In this document: positions 8,512 to 18,187 of the stretch, piece after piece
Numbering within the stretch: the stretch's first letter is position 1
How the letters are laid out: the number at the start of each line of letters is the position of its first letter
Assembly: GCA_963750915.1 (NCBI GenBank)
Contig: CAVVSF010000009.1
Coordinates: forward strand, 682,001-746,000
Length of the DNA stretch: 64,000 nucleotides
Source: DATBJJ01 sp963750915
GTDB lineage: Bacteria; Acidobacteriota; Vicinamibacteria; Vicinamibacterales; 2-12-FULL-66-21
Reading direction: 5' to 3'
The notes under the pieces: model-generated
Told to the model about the DNA's origin: nothing
Seen by the model: only the letters and a program-made list of their open reading frames with translations
Databases searched by the model: none
Translations under genes and position numbers: made by a program

Positions 8512-9641
8512 TGCAGAGGCTGCGCTGCCTCGTGCGCAAGGAGTTCCAGGAACTGCGGATGAATCCGCGGTTGTTCCGCCTCGTCATCATCGCGCCAATC
8601 CTTCAGCTGACGATGCTCGGGTACGCGGCGACAACCGACATCCGCGACGTGCCGCTCGTCGTCGCCGACGGCGATCGCACCGCCGCCAGCCGCGAGCTCG
8701 TCGAGCGCTTCGACGCGTCGTCGAACTTCTCGATCGTGGCGACGGTGACGACCGTCAACGAGATCGAGCCCTACCTCGAAGGCGGCACCGCCTCGCTGGC
8801 GCTCACGATCCCGTCGGGCTACGGCGAACGAATCCTCGGCCGGCGCCCGGTCACCGTGCAAATCGTCGCCGACGGCACCGACTCGAACTCGACGACAGTC
8901 GCGCTCGGCTACTCGTCGAGCCTGATCGCCGGCTACGCGCGTGATCTCGCGGCCGCCGCCGGCGAAACCGCCGCCGGCGCGGCCGAGGCGCCGACCGGGA
9001 TCGACGCCCGGATCCGAGTCTGGTTCAACCCGGAGCTCGAGAGCCGCTTCTTCATGATCCCGGGCGTGCTGGCGCTCATTCTGCTGGTCATCACCGCCAA
9101 CCTCGCGGCGATGGCGATCGTGCGCGAGAAGGAGCTGGGCACGCTCGAGCAGCTGAACGTGACGCCGCTGCGCCGCTGGGAGCTGATCGTCGGCAAGCTG
9201 CTGCCGTACGGACTGATTGCCCTGATCGACGTCCTGCTCGTGGTCGCGGTCGCGGTGCTCTGGTTCGAGGTGCCGCTCCGCGGCAGCTTCTTCCTGCTCT
9301 TCGCGATGTGCCTGCTCTACGCGCTCTGCACCCTCGCGCTCGGCCTGTTCATCTCGACCATCAGCGACACCCAGCAGCAGGCGATGATGACCGCGACGTT
9401 CTTCTTCCTGATGCCGATGATCTACCTGTCCGGCTTCATCTTTCCGATCGAGAACATGCCGGCGGTGATCCAGCCGTTCACCTACCTGATTCCGCTGCGA
9501 TACTTCCTCGTCATCGTCCGCGGCATCTTCCTGAAGGGCATCGGACTGGATCTGCTGTGGCCGCAGGTGGCGGCGCTGGCGGCGTGGGGCACAGCCATGC
9601 TCATGCTCGCGGTGGTGCGCAGCCGTAAGCAGGCGGCTTGA
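8511..9641 (+). CDS. ABC-2 type permease 2 (YbhR-like)
   Basis: A 376-residue homologue of permease 1 with the same architecture: an N-terminal helix, a periplasmic domain of about 140 residues, then VREKELGTLEQLNVTP and five helices. Its ATG shares one base with the previous stop. It is the last gene of the efflux operon, and three bases after its stop a 7-bp tandem array begins. The likely substrates are hydrophobic or cationic drugs, by analogy with YbhGFSR; the sequence alone does not show this. Confidence 0.92.
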   Translation: MQRLRCLVRKEFQELRMNPRLFRLVIIAPILQLTMLGYAATTDIRDVPLVVADGDRTAASRELVERFDASSNFSIVATVTTVNEIEPYLEGGTASLALTIPSGYGERILGRRPVTVQIVADGTDSNSTTVALGYSSSLIAGYARDLAAAAGETAAGAAEAPTGIDARIRVWFNPELESRFFMIPGVLALILLVITANLAAMAIVREKELGTLEQLNVTPLRRWELIVGKLLPYGLIALIDVLLVVAVAVLWFEVPLRGSFFLLFAMCLLYALCTLALGLFISTISDTQQQAMMTATFFFLMPMIYLSGFIFPIENMPAVIQPFTYLIPLRYFLVIVRGIFLKGIGLDLLWPQVAALAAWGTAMLMLAVVRSRKQAA

Positions 9642-9644
9642 CAC

Positions 9645-9706
9645 GAAGGCAGAAGGCAGAAGGCAGAAGGCAGAAGGCAGAAGGCAGAAGGCAGAAGGCA
9701 GAAGGG
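9645..9706. repeat. Heptanucleotide tandem array (GAAGGCA)8
   Basis: Eight perfect copies of GAAGGCA (9645-9700) plus a partial unit begin three bases after the permease stop. The reverse complement of the same unit forms the array at 10216-10252, so the two arrays face each other across the four-helix-bundle gene. Confidence 0.93.
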
Positions 9707-9822
9707 GCAATTCTGGCCGCATCGCGTACTGCGTAGTGTTGAAGAATCTGCCACGGGTTGGGTCGAGATCAGCGGTAATCCTCGGGATCGTCAGGTGGCG
9801 CGGCCCGTGCAACGCCGGCGGC

Positions 9823-10206
9823 ATGTCCAAGCCTTACGACTTGCGCGAGCGGACGTTGCTGTTTGCCTGCGAGGTCGTCTCGTTCTGCTGCATCTTGGCG
9901 GAACGGGGGGTGATCCTGCGAAGACTCGCCGAGCAGTTGCTGAAGGCTGGCACGTCGATTGGTGCCAATATGGCTGAGGCAATTGATGGTCAGAGCAAGC
10001 GTGACTTCATTTCCAAGGTCTCGATTTCGCTCAAGGAGGCGCGTGAAACCGCGTTCTGGTTGCGCGTCATCGTGGCGTCTGAAAAACAGATGGCCCAGAG
10101 AGCCGCGCCACTGAATCAAGAGGCGTCCGAGCTGATCGCGATTCTGACCGCGACCGTGAAGACCGCGAAATCGCGCCCGAATCGTGGAAACGACCGCGAC
10201 GAGTGA
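9823..10206 (+). CDS. Four-helix-bundle protein of the 23S rRNA intervening-sequence (IVP/S23) family
   Basis: About 127 residues in four amphipathic helices with the conserved features of the family (an N-terminal RERTLLFACEVV helix; GTSIGANMAEAI; SKVSISLKEARETAFWLRV; a final ELIAILTATVKTA helix). Relatives are encoded inside intervening sequences of 23S rRNA and as free genes, and the Avd accessory protein of diversity-generating retroelements has the same fold. ATG 9823 was chosen because homology begins there; the frame is open further upstream to 9736. It is flanked by inverted heptamer arrays, which suggests the gene and arrays form one unit. No rRNA or reverse transcriptase is nearby. 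Confidence 0.8.
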   Translation: MSKPYDLRERTLLFACEVVSFCCILAERGVILRRLAEQLLKAGTSIGANMAEAIDGQSKRDFISKVSISLKEARETAFWLRVIVASEKQMAQRAAPLNQEASELIAILTATVKTAKSRPNRGNDRDE

Positions 10207-10215
10207 GAGGAACGC

Positions 10216-10252
10216 TTCTGCCTTCTCCCTTCTGCCTTCTGCCTTCTGCCTT
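10216..10252. repeat. Heptanucleotide tandem array (TTCTGCC)5, inverted relative to 9645-9706
   Basis: Five 7-bp units, four TTCTGCC and one TTCTCCC, start ten bases after the four-helix-bundle stop. They are the reverse complement of the GAAGGCA array on the other side of the gene, so a transcript across both could fold into a long stem with the gene in the loop. The array ends 11 bases before the next start codon. Confidence 0.92.
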
Positions 10253-10257
10253 AACAT
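10252..10257 (+). promoter_or_regulatory. -10 element TAACAT for a leaderless DUF72 transcript
   Basis: TAACAT directly abuts the heptamer array and is followed by exactly six bases and the ATG of the DUF72 gene. There is no Shine-Dalgarno. This is the TANNNT-N6/7-start arrangement of leaderless genes. Confidence 0.55.
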
Positions 10258-10263
10258 GACTCC

Positions 10264-10959
10264 ATGAATGTAAGAGTCGGCACCTCGGGTTACAACTACC
10301 CGGAGTGGCGCGGGTCGTTCTATCCCGAGAAGTTCGCCACCGACAAGATGCTGGCGTTCTACGCCGAGCACTTTCCGACGGTCGAGATCAACTACACCTT
10401 CTACCGGATGCCGACCGAGAAGCTGCTGACCGGCTGGGCGGCGGGGACGCCGCCGCACTTCACCTTCACCCTCAAGGCGCCGCGGCGCATCACGCACGAC
10501 TCGCGGCTGCAGCGCTGCGAGGACGTGACGCAGTCGTTCTGCCGCATCGCCCGCACCCTCGAGTCGAAGCTGGCGCTGCTGCTGTTCCAGCTGCCGCCGA
10601 ACTTCAAGAAGGACGCGGCTGTGCTCGCAGCCTTCGTCGAGACGCTGCCGCGCGGGACGCGGGCGGCGTTCGAGTTCCGCCACCCGTCGTGGTTCGACGG
10701 CGAGGTCTACGACGTCCTGCGCCAGCACCAGCTCGCGCTGTGCGTCGCCGACAGCGAAAAGCTGAGCGCGCCGATCGAGATGACGGCCGACTATGCCTAC
10801 TTCAGGCTGCGCGACGAGGGCTATCAGCAGGCCGACATCGAGCGGTGGGCAGCGGTCCTGTGCGGCCTCTCAGGCGTCGGCGACGCCTTCGTCTACTTCA
10901 AGCACGAAGAGCAGGGGCTGGGACCGGCGTTTGCGAAGCGCCTGATGGCGCTGCTGTGA
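10264..10959 (+). CDS. DUF72 domain protein (YecE-like)
   Basis: A 231-residue TIM-barrel-like protein covering the whole family. It opens with the hallmark RVGTSGYNYPEWRG..FYP, then FPTVEINYTFYR, FTLKAPRRITH and the C-terminal YFKHEEQG. The biochemical role of DUF72 is not established. Its 3' end overlaps the convergent hydrolase gene by 62 bases. The start has no ribosome-binding site but a -10 box six bases upstream. Confidence 0.9.
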   Translation: MNVRVGTSGYNYPEWRGSFYPEKFATDKMLAFYAEHFPTVEINYTFYRMPTEKLLTGWAAGTPPHFTFTLKAPRRITHDSRLQRCEDVTQSFCRIARTLESKLALLLFQLPPNFKKDAAVLAAFVETLPRGTRAAFEFRHPSWFDGEVYDVLRQHQLALCVADSEKLSAPIEMTADYAYFRLRDEGYQQADIERWAAVLCGLSGVGDAFVYFKHEEQGLGPAFAKRLMALL

Positions 10960-11929
10960 CGGCGGTCGCCGTCAGCGCGAAGTCGACGATCTGGTGTTCG
11001 GCCCAGTAGCCGTCGTGCCCGGCGGCGCCGTCCGTTAGGAACGCGCAGTGCCCGCCGTGTGACGTGACGATGACCCGGATGGCGCGGTTGCCCCGCAGCG
11101 CCTGACCGTCGAACGGCTGCGTCGGCACGAAAGGATCGTCATCGGCGGTGATGACGAGGGCCGGCACCCGCACGCGATCGATGACCCGCATCGCGCTCGC
11201 CCGATGGTAGTAGTCCGAGGCGCCACGGAAGCCGAAGTGCGGCGCCGTGTAAATCTCGTCGAACTCACGCACCGTACGGATGCGATCGAGTGGCGCCGTG
11301 TCGAAGCGGCCGGGGAAGCAGGCGGCCTTGCGCCGCATCCGCGCCTTCAGTCCACGCACGAAATTCCACTGATAGATGAAGTTCTGACGCCGCTCGAGGG
11401 CGCGAACGCAGGCTTCGAGCTCGATCACCGGCGAGATGGCGCAGACGCCCCGAAGTTGCAGCGGACAGGCGTCGCCGTAATCGCCGGAGAGCTTGAGCGC
11501 CAGGTTGCCGCCGAGCGAGTAGCCGGCGGCGACGATGCGATCGATCCCCTCGTCCGCCAGGCACCGGATCACGTGATCGGCGTCGGCGGTCAGGCCCGAG
11601 TGGTACAGCCCGGCCGACAGGCGCTCGGTGCCGCCGCAGTTGCGCTGATTCAACAGGATGACGTTGAAGCCGGCGGCAAAGGCCTTGTCGGCGAGACCGC
11701 GCATGTAGTGCGCGCTGCTCGAGCCCTCGAGGCCGTGCAGTGCGAGCAGCGCCGGATGCGCCGATGGCGTCGGCTGCCAGTGGCAGTGCGCCAGCACCCG
11801 GGCGTCCGGCGCGACGTCGAAGAACCGCTCGACCGGCGCCGTCAGCCGCGGAAACTGCCGCGGCCTGCCCCAGGCATACACCGTCATCAAGTGGCCGTTG
11901 GAGAGTCCACGCTTGGGTCGGTAGATCAT
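10898..11929 (-). CDS. YheT-family alpha/beta hydrolase
   Basis: A 343-residue cytoplasmic hydrolase. The family opening RGLSNGHLMTVY and LHGLEGSSSAHYMRGLA are present, as is the nucleophile elbow GYSLGGN. The probable catalytic Asp is in TADDDPFVP and the His in TSHGGHCAFL. YheT/ABHD1-like enzymes are putative esterases of unknown physiological substrate. It overlaps DUF72 tail to tail by 62 bases, and the last ~20 residues are an Ala/Pro-rich extension beyond the usual family end. No ribosome-binding site or close -10 box was seen at the start. Confidence 0.88.
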   Translation of the reverse strand: MIYRPKRGLSNGHLMTVYAWGRPRQFPRLTAPVERFFDVAPDARVLAHCHWQPTPSAHPALLALHGLEGSSSAHYMRGLADKAFAAGFNVILLNQRNCGGTERLSAGLYHSGLTADADHVIRCLADEGIDRIVAAGYSLGGNLALKLSGDYGDACPLQLRGVCAISPVIELEACVRALERRQNFIYQWNFVRGLKARMRRKAACFPGRFDTAPLDRIRTVREFDEIYTAPHFGFRGASDYYHRASAMRVIDRVRVPALVITADDDPFVPTQPFDGQALRGNRAIRVIVTSHGGHCAFLTDGAAGHDGYWAEHQIVDFALTATAVTAAPSGASQTPVPAPALRA

Positions 11930-12060
11930 CGGCAGGCGGAGTCGGCTGGCCGGCCAGCTGTAATCAAGTGTACCCCACGGGCCGATAGGCGGATCAGCGA
12001 GCGGAAATGGACGTTCAGCGCCCCGTGACGGGGCGCAGCGACAGGACAGGACGTGCAGTC

Positions 12061-12837
12061 ATGTGCAGACCATTACACGAACGGTTGAGAACGGCCCGCG
12101 AGCGCAAGGGCGTGACGCTTGCCGAGATCGCCCGGACGAGCGGGGTCCGCGAGAACAACCTCCAGATCATCGAACGCGGCGCCTACGAGGAGCTGCCGAC
12201 CGGGCTCTACGGCCGTAATGCCGTCCGCGGCTATGCCGCGGCAGTCGGAATCTCGTCGGAAGAGGCGGTGGCCGAAGTGCACGACCGCCTCCGCGACGTC
12301 GAGGATCCGATCGACGGCCTCGCCCGCGTGCGCGGCATCGAGCGGCCGCGGCCGCATCGCGCCGTCGAAGTCGCGCCAGCGGTAGCCCGGCCGTTCGCCG
12401 GCGGCAGTCTCATCTGGCGCAAGCAGGTCGCTGCCCTGGTCGACGTCGCGATCCTCCTGCTCATCGACACGCTGGTCGTCTACCTGACGGCATTTGCCGC
12501 CGGCGTCGCCGCCGGCGACGCGCTGCGCTTCGCGGCCCCGGCGCTGCTGTTCCTCTTCGCGTTGATCGCGGTGTCCTACTACGTCCTCCTCGGCGGCGTT
12601 CGTCAGGCGACGCTCGGCGCCCGGCTGGTCCGCGTGCCCGCCGCCCTCGAGACGCTCGACGGGCCGGACGCTCAGGCGGTCGTCAACCGCAGCCTCGGCT
12701 GCGTGATCGATCAGGCTTCGAGCCTGAGCACCTGGATCGTCACGATGGACCACGCCCGCCATCTTGCCCGCGTCTTGCGCGAGAAGGGCGACGAGGTCAG
12801 GGTCGCAGCCGGTAGATCTTTATCGTTCCGGAGCTGA
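12061..12837 (+). CDS. RodZ-type helix-turn-helix protein fused to an RDD-like membrane domain
   Basis: About 258 residues. Residues 5-70 form an HTH_25/Xre-like domain (LRTARERKGVTLAEIARTSG, then LYGRNAVRGYAAAVGI) as in RodZ-type proteins. Residues ~130-235 resemble an RDD membrane domain (KQVAALVDVAILLLIDTLVVY, a second hydrophobic block, then QATLGARLVRV). The combination suggests a membrane-tethered DNA-binding or assembly protein, but no specific role is assignable. An in-frame ATG at 12007 is an alternative start; 12061 has a weak AGGACAGGAC upstream. Its 3' end overlaps the convergent membrane-protein gene by 41 bases. Confidence 0.65.
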   Translation: MCRPLHERLRTARERKGVTLAEIARTSGVRENNLQIIERGAYEELPTGLYGRNAVRGYAAAVGISSEEAVAEVHDRLRDVEDPIDGLARVRGIERPRPHRAVEVAPAVARPFAGGSLIWRKQVAALVDVAILLLIDTLVVYLTAFAAGVAAGDALRFAAPALLFLFALIAVSYYVLLGGVRQATLGARLVRVPAALETLDGPDAQAVVNRSLGCVIDQASSLSTWIVTMDHARHLARVLREKGDEVRVAAGRSLSFRS

Positions 12838-14312
12838 AGACTTCCGGCAGGGCCAGGCTCGACTCCGTAATGAGGTAGTCGAGGCCGTGCGCGGCGGCGA
12901 GCTCGCGCGCGCGTTCCGGCGTCAGCGCCGGGAAGTCGCCGATCTCGCGCACCCGGTCGCGCGTCCGCAGCGCGACGTCGCGTTCGTACATCCCGATCGC
13001 GCTGTCCTTGATCCCCTCGACAAAGACATCTCGGCCGGCGAGGCGCAGGCTGGAGCCGTAGCGGGCGGCGTGCCCGGGATCGGCCAGCCACGCGCTTCCC
13101 GGTTCCGACGCCCTCACCCGATCCATGATCCGGCTCCAGTCGCCGTCGCCGGCAGTCACCTGCGCGAGCGCGCGGTCGGGAAACTCGACGGTCATGATGT
13201 AGGTCCCGCGGCCGACCGACACCACAGCGAGGACCGCAGCCACGGCGCGGGCCCGGGCGGCCCGTGCCGACAGGCCTTCGGCGCACGCCCACACGAGATA
13301 CACCCCGGCGAGCAGGTCGAGCATCCAGAAGGTGCGCGCCGGCTGAAGCTGGATCGCAAGCGCCGTGCGCGCGATGTTGAAGGGCAGCAGCGCGAGGAAC
13401 ACGAGGACGAGCGCGAGGCAGCCGGCAACGAGTCCCGTCTCGCGCGGCACGAGCGCACCGTGCGCGCGGCGATATCGGTAGATGGCGCCGATGACCGGCA
13501 CGTAGGCCAGGTTTGTCAGCCACGTCACCGCCGGCCAGCGCGAAGGAAACAGGTAGTCCTTGGCGCCGAGCGTCGCCAGCCACTCGGCGATCCATCGTCC
13601 CTAGCCGCGCGGCCAGCGGCCCCGCCACTAGTGCCCATCCGGCGATCACGCCGGCGACGCCCCCTGCCGCGAGCAGATGCCGGCGCCAGCGCGGCTCGGC
13701 GACGAAGGTCGCGACGCTCATCCAGATCGCGAACCACAGCGTCGTCGTCGGATGGAGCGTGCCGGCAAGGGCGAGCAGGATCCAGACCCCGGCCTGTCGG
13801 CCGCGCAGGAACTCGGCCACGGCGATGGTGCCCAGCGCAAACGCCAGCTGGCGCGGATGGAAGTAGCCTTCGAGTGTATTCGTGCCTGACTTGCTGATCG
13901 CGTGCCGCAGCGTCGTGAGGAAAAGCAGGGCAGCGACCGCCCATCGGGTGCGGTAGAACACGTCGGCGATGCGGATGATGCCCCAGGCCAGCAAGCCGAG
14001 CGTGATCACCTGGAAAAGCGCCAGCATGACCGGCAGCGCAAGCCCGGTTGCTCTCGAGGCCCCGCCGATGACCTCGTCGAACAGCGTCAGGCGCGCCTGC
14101 GACGCGATGAGATGGGAGTCGCGCGGAAAGAGCGCCGGGTTCATCGCCTCGAGAACGGCCGGCACGTAGAACGCCTGGTCCGAGGCGCCGTATCGATAGC
14201 CGGCGGAGTTCGCGGTCGCGAGGACCAGGAATGGCACGAGCGCGATCAGGAAGATCGCGCTCAGCGTCGGGCGCGCGCCGGGCGCCCCGGCGACGGCGTC
14301 AGGGCTGCTCAT
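12797..14312 (-). pseudogene. Polytopic membrane protein of unknown function, split by a frameshift near 13596
   Basis: Reading from ATG 14312 (14-base overlap with the DinB gene) one frame gives many membrane helices down to ~13600. The protein continues without loss in the next frame (IAEWLATLGAKDYLFPSRWP, then further helices and a soluble C-terminus ending at 12797). A TAG appears in the second frame just before the junction, so a single extra or missing base near 13596 breaks an otherwise intact ~505-residue protein. The conserved start (GYRYGASDQAFYVPA) resembles large acidobacterial integral membrane proteins of unknown function. Real mutation and sequencing error cannot be separated here; several genes in the window show the same kind of break. 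Confidence 0.7.
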
Positions 14313-14793
14313 CCGCCGTCGGGCCGTAAATCGGCGGCAGCGGCACGTCATTCAGCCGCAGGTACACCGAGAGCTGACCGCGATGGTGGATCGAATGGTT
14401 CATCACGAACGAGCGGATCGCCGAGATGCGCGGCATCGTGAAGAACACCTGGCCGCCTTTCTTGAGGGTCCACGGCGCGAGCAGCTCCGGGTCGCTCGCC
14501 GCTGCCAGCCCGGCGCGCGCTTTCGCGACCTTGGCGTCGAACACGGCCAGCAGATCGGCGCGCGTCGAGGGTGTCGGCTGCGTCGGCATCGTATCGAGAT
14601 CCAGCTCGGTGGCGTCGAGCGTCGCCGTGCACCAGAACGGAATGCCGGCGAGATGGCCGGCGAGCTTGCCGATCGTCATCGATCGCTCGTGCGGCCGCCA
14701 CTCGAAACGTGCTTCCGGCACCCGCTCGAGCAATCGCCGCGTCGTCGCCATCTCGTGATCGTACTCTGGGAGAAGCGCTTCGCTGATCGTCAT
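14299..14793 (-). CDS. DinB-superfamily protein
   Basis: A 164-residue four-helix protein with the DinB/YfiT metal-site pattern: a His in the second helix (LAGHLAGIPFW) and the HSIHHRGQL motif in the fourth helix. Such proteins are metal-dependent thiol transferases or of unknown function. It is transcribed with the membrane protein downstream (14-base overlap). The start follows a TACGCT box by 7 bases with no leader, directly after the terminator of the VPS10 gene. Confidence 0.85.
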   Translation of the reverse strand: MTISEALLPEYDHEMATTRRLLERVPEARFEWRPHERSMTIGKLAGHLAGIPFWCTATLDATELDLDTMPTQPTPSTRADLLAVFDAKVAKARAGLAAASDPELLAPWTLKKGGQVFFTMPRISAIRSFVMNHSIHHRGQLSVYLRLNDVPLPPIYGPTADEQP

Positions 14794-14800
14794 GGGATGA

Positions 14801-14806
14801 AGCGTA
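14801..14806 (-). promoter_or_regulatory. -10 element TACGCT for leaderless dinB-like gene
   Basis: On the minus strand TACGCT is followed by seven bases and the ATG at 14793. It lies immediately downstream of the preceding gene's terminator hairpin, which supports independent transcription. Confidence 0.5.
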
Positions 14807-14813
14807 CATGAAA

Positions 14814-14838
14814 ACGGCGAGGCTGAGGGCCTCGCCGT
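14814..14838 (-). terminator. Rho-independent terminator of the VPS10-type gene
   Basis: A perfect 10-bp stem (ACGGCGAGGC/GCCTCGCCGT) with a 5-base loop is followed on the minus strand by TTTT. It lies 26 bases beyond the stop of the propeller gene. Confidence 0.75.
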
Positions 14839-14863
14839 CTTCGATTGCGGCCAGGGGACGGCG

Positions 14864-17800
14864 TCAGTGGATGTCGTCCGCGTCGACCTGAACCGTCGTC
14901 ATCAGTTCCTTGCCGCCGACGGCGAGCTTGACGACGTAGGTACCGGGCTCGACGGCGCTGGTCGTGGCGTTGGTCGGGACGAAGGGGACGCCGCGGCCGC
15001 CGCGGCCGGCGCGGCCGCCAGCGGCACCGCCGGCGCCGCCACGGCCGAAGCCCGCGACCGCGTTCGGCGCGAGGTTCCACTGGACGCGATTCAGCCCGGC
15101 CTCCTTGGTCCCGTCCATCTCGCGGACGACGCGGCCGGTGCTGTCACTGATCGTGAGCTTGACGTCGCCGGTTGCAGCTTCCTTGAGGTAGTAGCTGATC
15201 GCGACGCCGCCCTGCGGGTTCTGACCGCGGAAGTGCTTGTCGGCACTGAGGCCGTTGGACCTTGGTGAGATCAGCCACCCACGCCGTTGCCGGCCGGACG
15301 TCGAAGAGATGCGCGTCGGCTGTCGTGATCGCCTCGGTCATCTGCTGCAGCGGCGTGATGTCATCGAGAATCCAGATGCTGCGGCCGTGGGTCGCGAGGA
15401 CGAGATCGTTGTCGCGCGGGTGCACGAGGACGTCGTCGACCCGTACCGTCGGCAGGCCGGTCATGAACTTCTTCCAGTCCTTGCCGCCGGTCCGCGAGAT
15501 GAAGAACCCGTATTCGGTCCCGGCATAGAGCAGGTTGGGATTCTTCGGGTCTTCCTTGACGACGTTGACGTTGCCCTCCGGCAGGTTGGCGGCGATCGAC
15601 GTCCAGGTCTGGCCGAAGTCACGGGTGACGAAGATGTACGGCTTCTGATCGTCGCGGCGATGGTTGTCGAACGAGACGTAGGCGGTGCCGGCGTCGAAGT
15701 GTGACGGCTCGACGCGCGAGACGTGCGACTCGTCGGGCACGCCCTTGATGTTGGCGGTGACGTTCTTCCAGTTGGCGCCGCCGTCGCGGCTGACCTGCAC
15801 GTTGCCGTCGTTGGATCCGACCCACAGGATGCCGGGCGCCAGCGGCGACTCGCCGAGCGTCACGATGTTGCTGTAGGAGGCGGCGCCGTCGTGTTTCGAG
15901 GCCATCGGTGCCGTGCCGGCGACGCCCATGATCGGGCGATCGTTGCGGCCGATGTTCCGCGTCAGGTCGGGGGACGCCATCCACGTGTCGCCGCGCGTCG
16001 TCGACTTGAACAGGCGATCGCCGCCCAGGTACACCGTGTTCGGATCGTGGTGCGAGAGCTTGAACGGCGTGCTCCAGAAGAAGCGATAGACCGTGCCCGC
16101 CGGCGGCGGCGGGACGACGTTGCCGGCGCCGCCACCACGGCCGCCTCGGCCGCCGCCCTGCGCTGCGGCCGCCGGCTGCCCGCCGGCCGCCGGCGCTGCC
16201 GCTGGCGCCTGTCCCGCGGGCTGACCGGGCTGAGCGGGCTGTGCGCCAGCCGGCGCTGCCGTCGCGGGCGCCGGCGTCGCTGCGGCCGGGGCCGCCGCCG
16301 GATTGATCGGCGGAATCGGCCGGATCGATCGCGTCTGGCCGGTGCGGAGGTCGTAGCGGAACGTGTTGCCGTCCTGCGTCTCGGCGTAGCCGATCCTCCA
16401 GTCGCGGGGGTCGTTCGCGGTGTAAAAGCCGTCGCCGCCGCCGACGCGATACCAGTCGCTGTTGACGCTGCCGGTGCCGCTGCGGACGGCGCTCGGGCCG
16501 CACCACGAGCCGTTGTCCTGCAGGCCGCCGCAGACGTAGTACGGCTTCCGCATGTCGACGCTGATGGCGTAGAACTGCCCCAGCGCGGACAGGCTGATCT
16601 CTTCCCAGGTACTGCCCTGGTCGTAGCTGACGTCGAGGCCACCGTCGTTGCCGATGACGAGATGCTGGTTGTTGCGTGGATTGATCCACAGCGCGTGGTG
16701 ATCGCTGTGGCTCTGGCCGCCCATCACGTTGAAGGTGCGGCCGCCGTCGACCGACTTGTAGGCGCTGGCGCCGGTCGTGTAGACGATCTCGGGGTTGGTC
16801 GGATCGACGCGAATCTTGCTGTAGTACATCGGTCGATTGTTGTTGTTGCTGCGGAACTGCCACGTCTTTCCGCCGTCGTCCGAGCGCCAGACGCCGCTGC
16901 GCGCCGGATCGGGCTTCGGCTCCTCGGCTGCGCCGCCGCGGCCGCCGCCGCCACCACCGCCACGGCCCTGGCCGGGCTGCACGAGCGAGCCGTCGTCGTT
17001 GACGCCGGCGCCGGTGCCGCCGCTCGGTCCGACCTCGAGCTGGGCGTAGACGACGTTCGGCTTCGACCGGCTGATGCTGAGGCCGATGCGGCCGAGCATC
17101 GGGTTGGTCGGCAGGCCGCTGCCGGTCAGCCGCGTCCAGGTCTTGCCGGCGTCGTCGGTGCGCCAGATGCCGCTGCCGGCGACCGCCGCCGTTGAAGCCC
17201 CACGGCTGCCGCCGCCGCTGGTACGACGACGCGAACAGGGTATTGGGGCTGGTCGGGTGCATCACGACGTCGATGAAGCCGGTGTCGTTGTCGATGAACT
17301 TCGTGTTCGTCCAGGTCTTGCCGCCATCGCTGGTCTTGTAGAGGCCGCGTTCCGGGTTGGGCCCGAAGAGGTGCCCGACCGCGGCGACGTAGACGATGTT
17401 CGGATCCTTGGGGTGGACGACCATGCGGCCGATCGACTGGGTTTCCTTCAGGCCGACATACTCGAAGGTCTTGCCGGCGTCGGTGGACTTGTAGACCCCG
17501 GCGCCGAACGACGAGCTCTGGCGGTTGTTGGGCTCCCCGGTGCCGACATACAGGATGTTGGGATTCGACTGCGACAGGGCGAGGGCGCCGACCGACGACA
17601 CCGGCTGCTCGTCGAAGAGCGACGTCCAGGTCGTGCCGTTGTTGACGGTCTTCCACAAGCCGCCGGTCGCGTAGGCGACGTACATCACCGACGGGTTGGC
17701 TTCATCGACGGCGATGTCGTCGATGCGTCCGCCCATCACCGCCGGGCCGATCGAGCGCCAGACGAAGCGCTTGAGCACTGGGTCGTCCGACTCGTTGATC

Positions 17801-17952
17801 GCGCGCAACGGCGCGACCGGCTGGGCGGCAGCCTGCGGCTGCGCGCCGGGCTGCGGCTGGCGCGCCAGGGTCGCCTGACCCGAGCCGATGGCGATCAAAC
17901 CGAGTCCCAGCCAGATCACGAGCCGGGCACGTCCGTTGGCCAGAATCCCCAC
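14864..17952 (-). pseudogene. VPS10/sortilin-like BNR-repeat exoprotein, broken by two frameshifts
   Basis: The gene begins at GTG 17952 (AGGGAG 7 bases upstream) with a signal peptide and encodes ~1030 residues of beta-propeller with repeated Asp-box motifs (S-x-D-x-G-x-T-W, e.g. STDAGKTF, TSDGGKTW, SRDGGANW). This is the architecture of acidobacterial sortilin/VPS10 and glycosyl-hydrolase-like secreted proteins. A long Ala/Pro/Gly linker sits near 16100-16300. The frame changes near 17187 (FNGGG to SGSGIWRTDD) and again near 15257 (VADLTKVQ to LSADKHFRGQNP), with a Gly-rich C-terminal piece to 14864. All three segments are intact apart from the joins, so single-base indels are the simplest cause. 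A terminator follows. Confidence 0.8.
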
Positions 17953-18115
17953 GCTGCTTCTCCCTGTGCGACTTCTGCCGCGTCTGTGTGCGCCGCCGCC
18001 GCGGTCAACCGAGCGACGCCGGAGCGACGACGGAGGTGATGGAGTGGAGCGGCGGCTGAATGCCGCCGCAGCCGGCGCGGCTGCCGCACGGACGCTGAAC
18101 GTCCGCGCGGACTCC

Positions 18116-18137
18116 CGCGGAGCCCGCAGGCTCCGCG
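18116..18137. repeat. GC-rich hairpin, member of a CGCGGAGC...GCTCCGCG repeat family
   Basis: A perfect 9-bp stem (CGCGGAGCC/GGCTCCGCG) with a 4-base loop, next to a second small hairpin (CGGACG...CGTCCG, 18089-18105). It lies downstream of the LemA stop and may end that transcript. An almost identical stem occurs at 55573-55592, so it is probably an interspersed repeat. The 17953-18187 gap holds nothing else I recognise. Confidence 0.6.
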
Positions 18138-18187
18138 TTCGCGCGCCGCTATTGTAGGTCAGTCTACGACTCGAGGTAGTAGCGCGC

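Noticed and set aside
9645..10252. Heptamer arrays as a CRISPR array
   Set aside because: The units are 7 bp with no spacers, and no cas genes are present; they are direct tandem repeats.
12797..13528. Separate 243-residue membrane protein starting at ATG 13528
   Set aside because: Conserved-looking sequence (IAEWLATLGAKDYLF) continues upstream of that ATG in the same frame up to the junction, so this is the C-terminal half of one broken gene.
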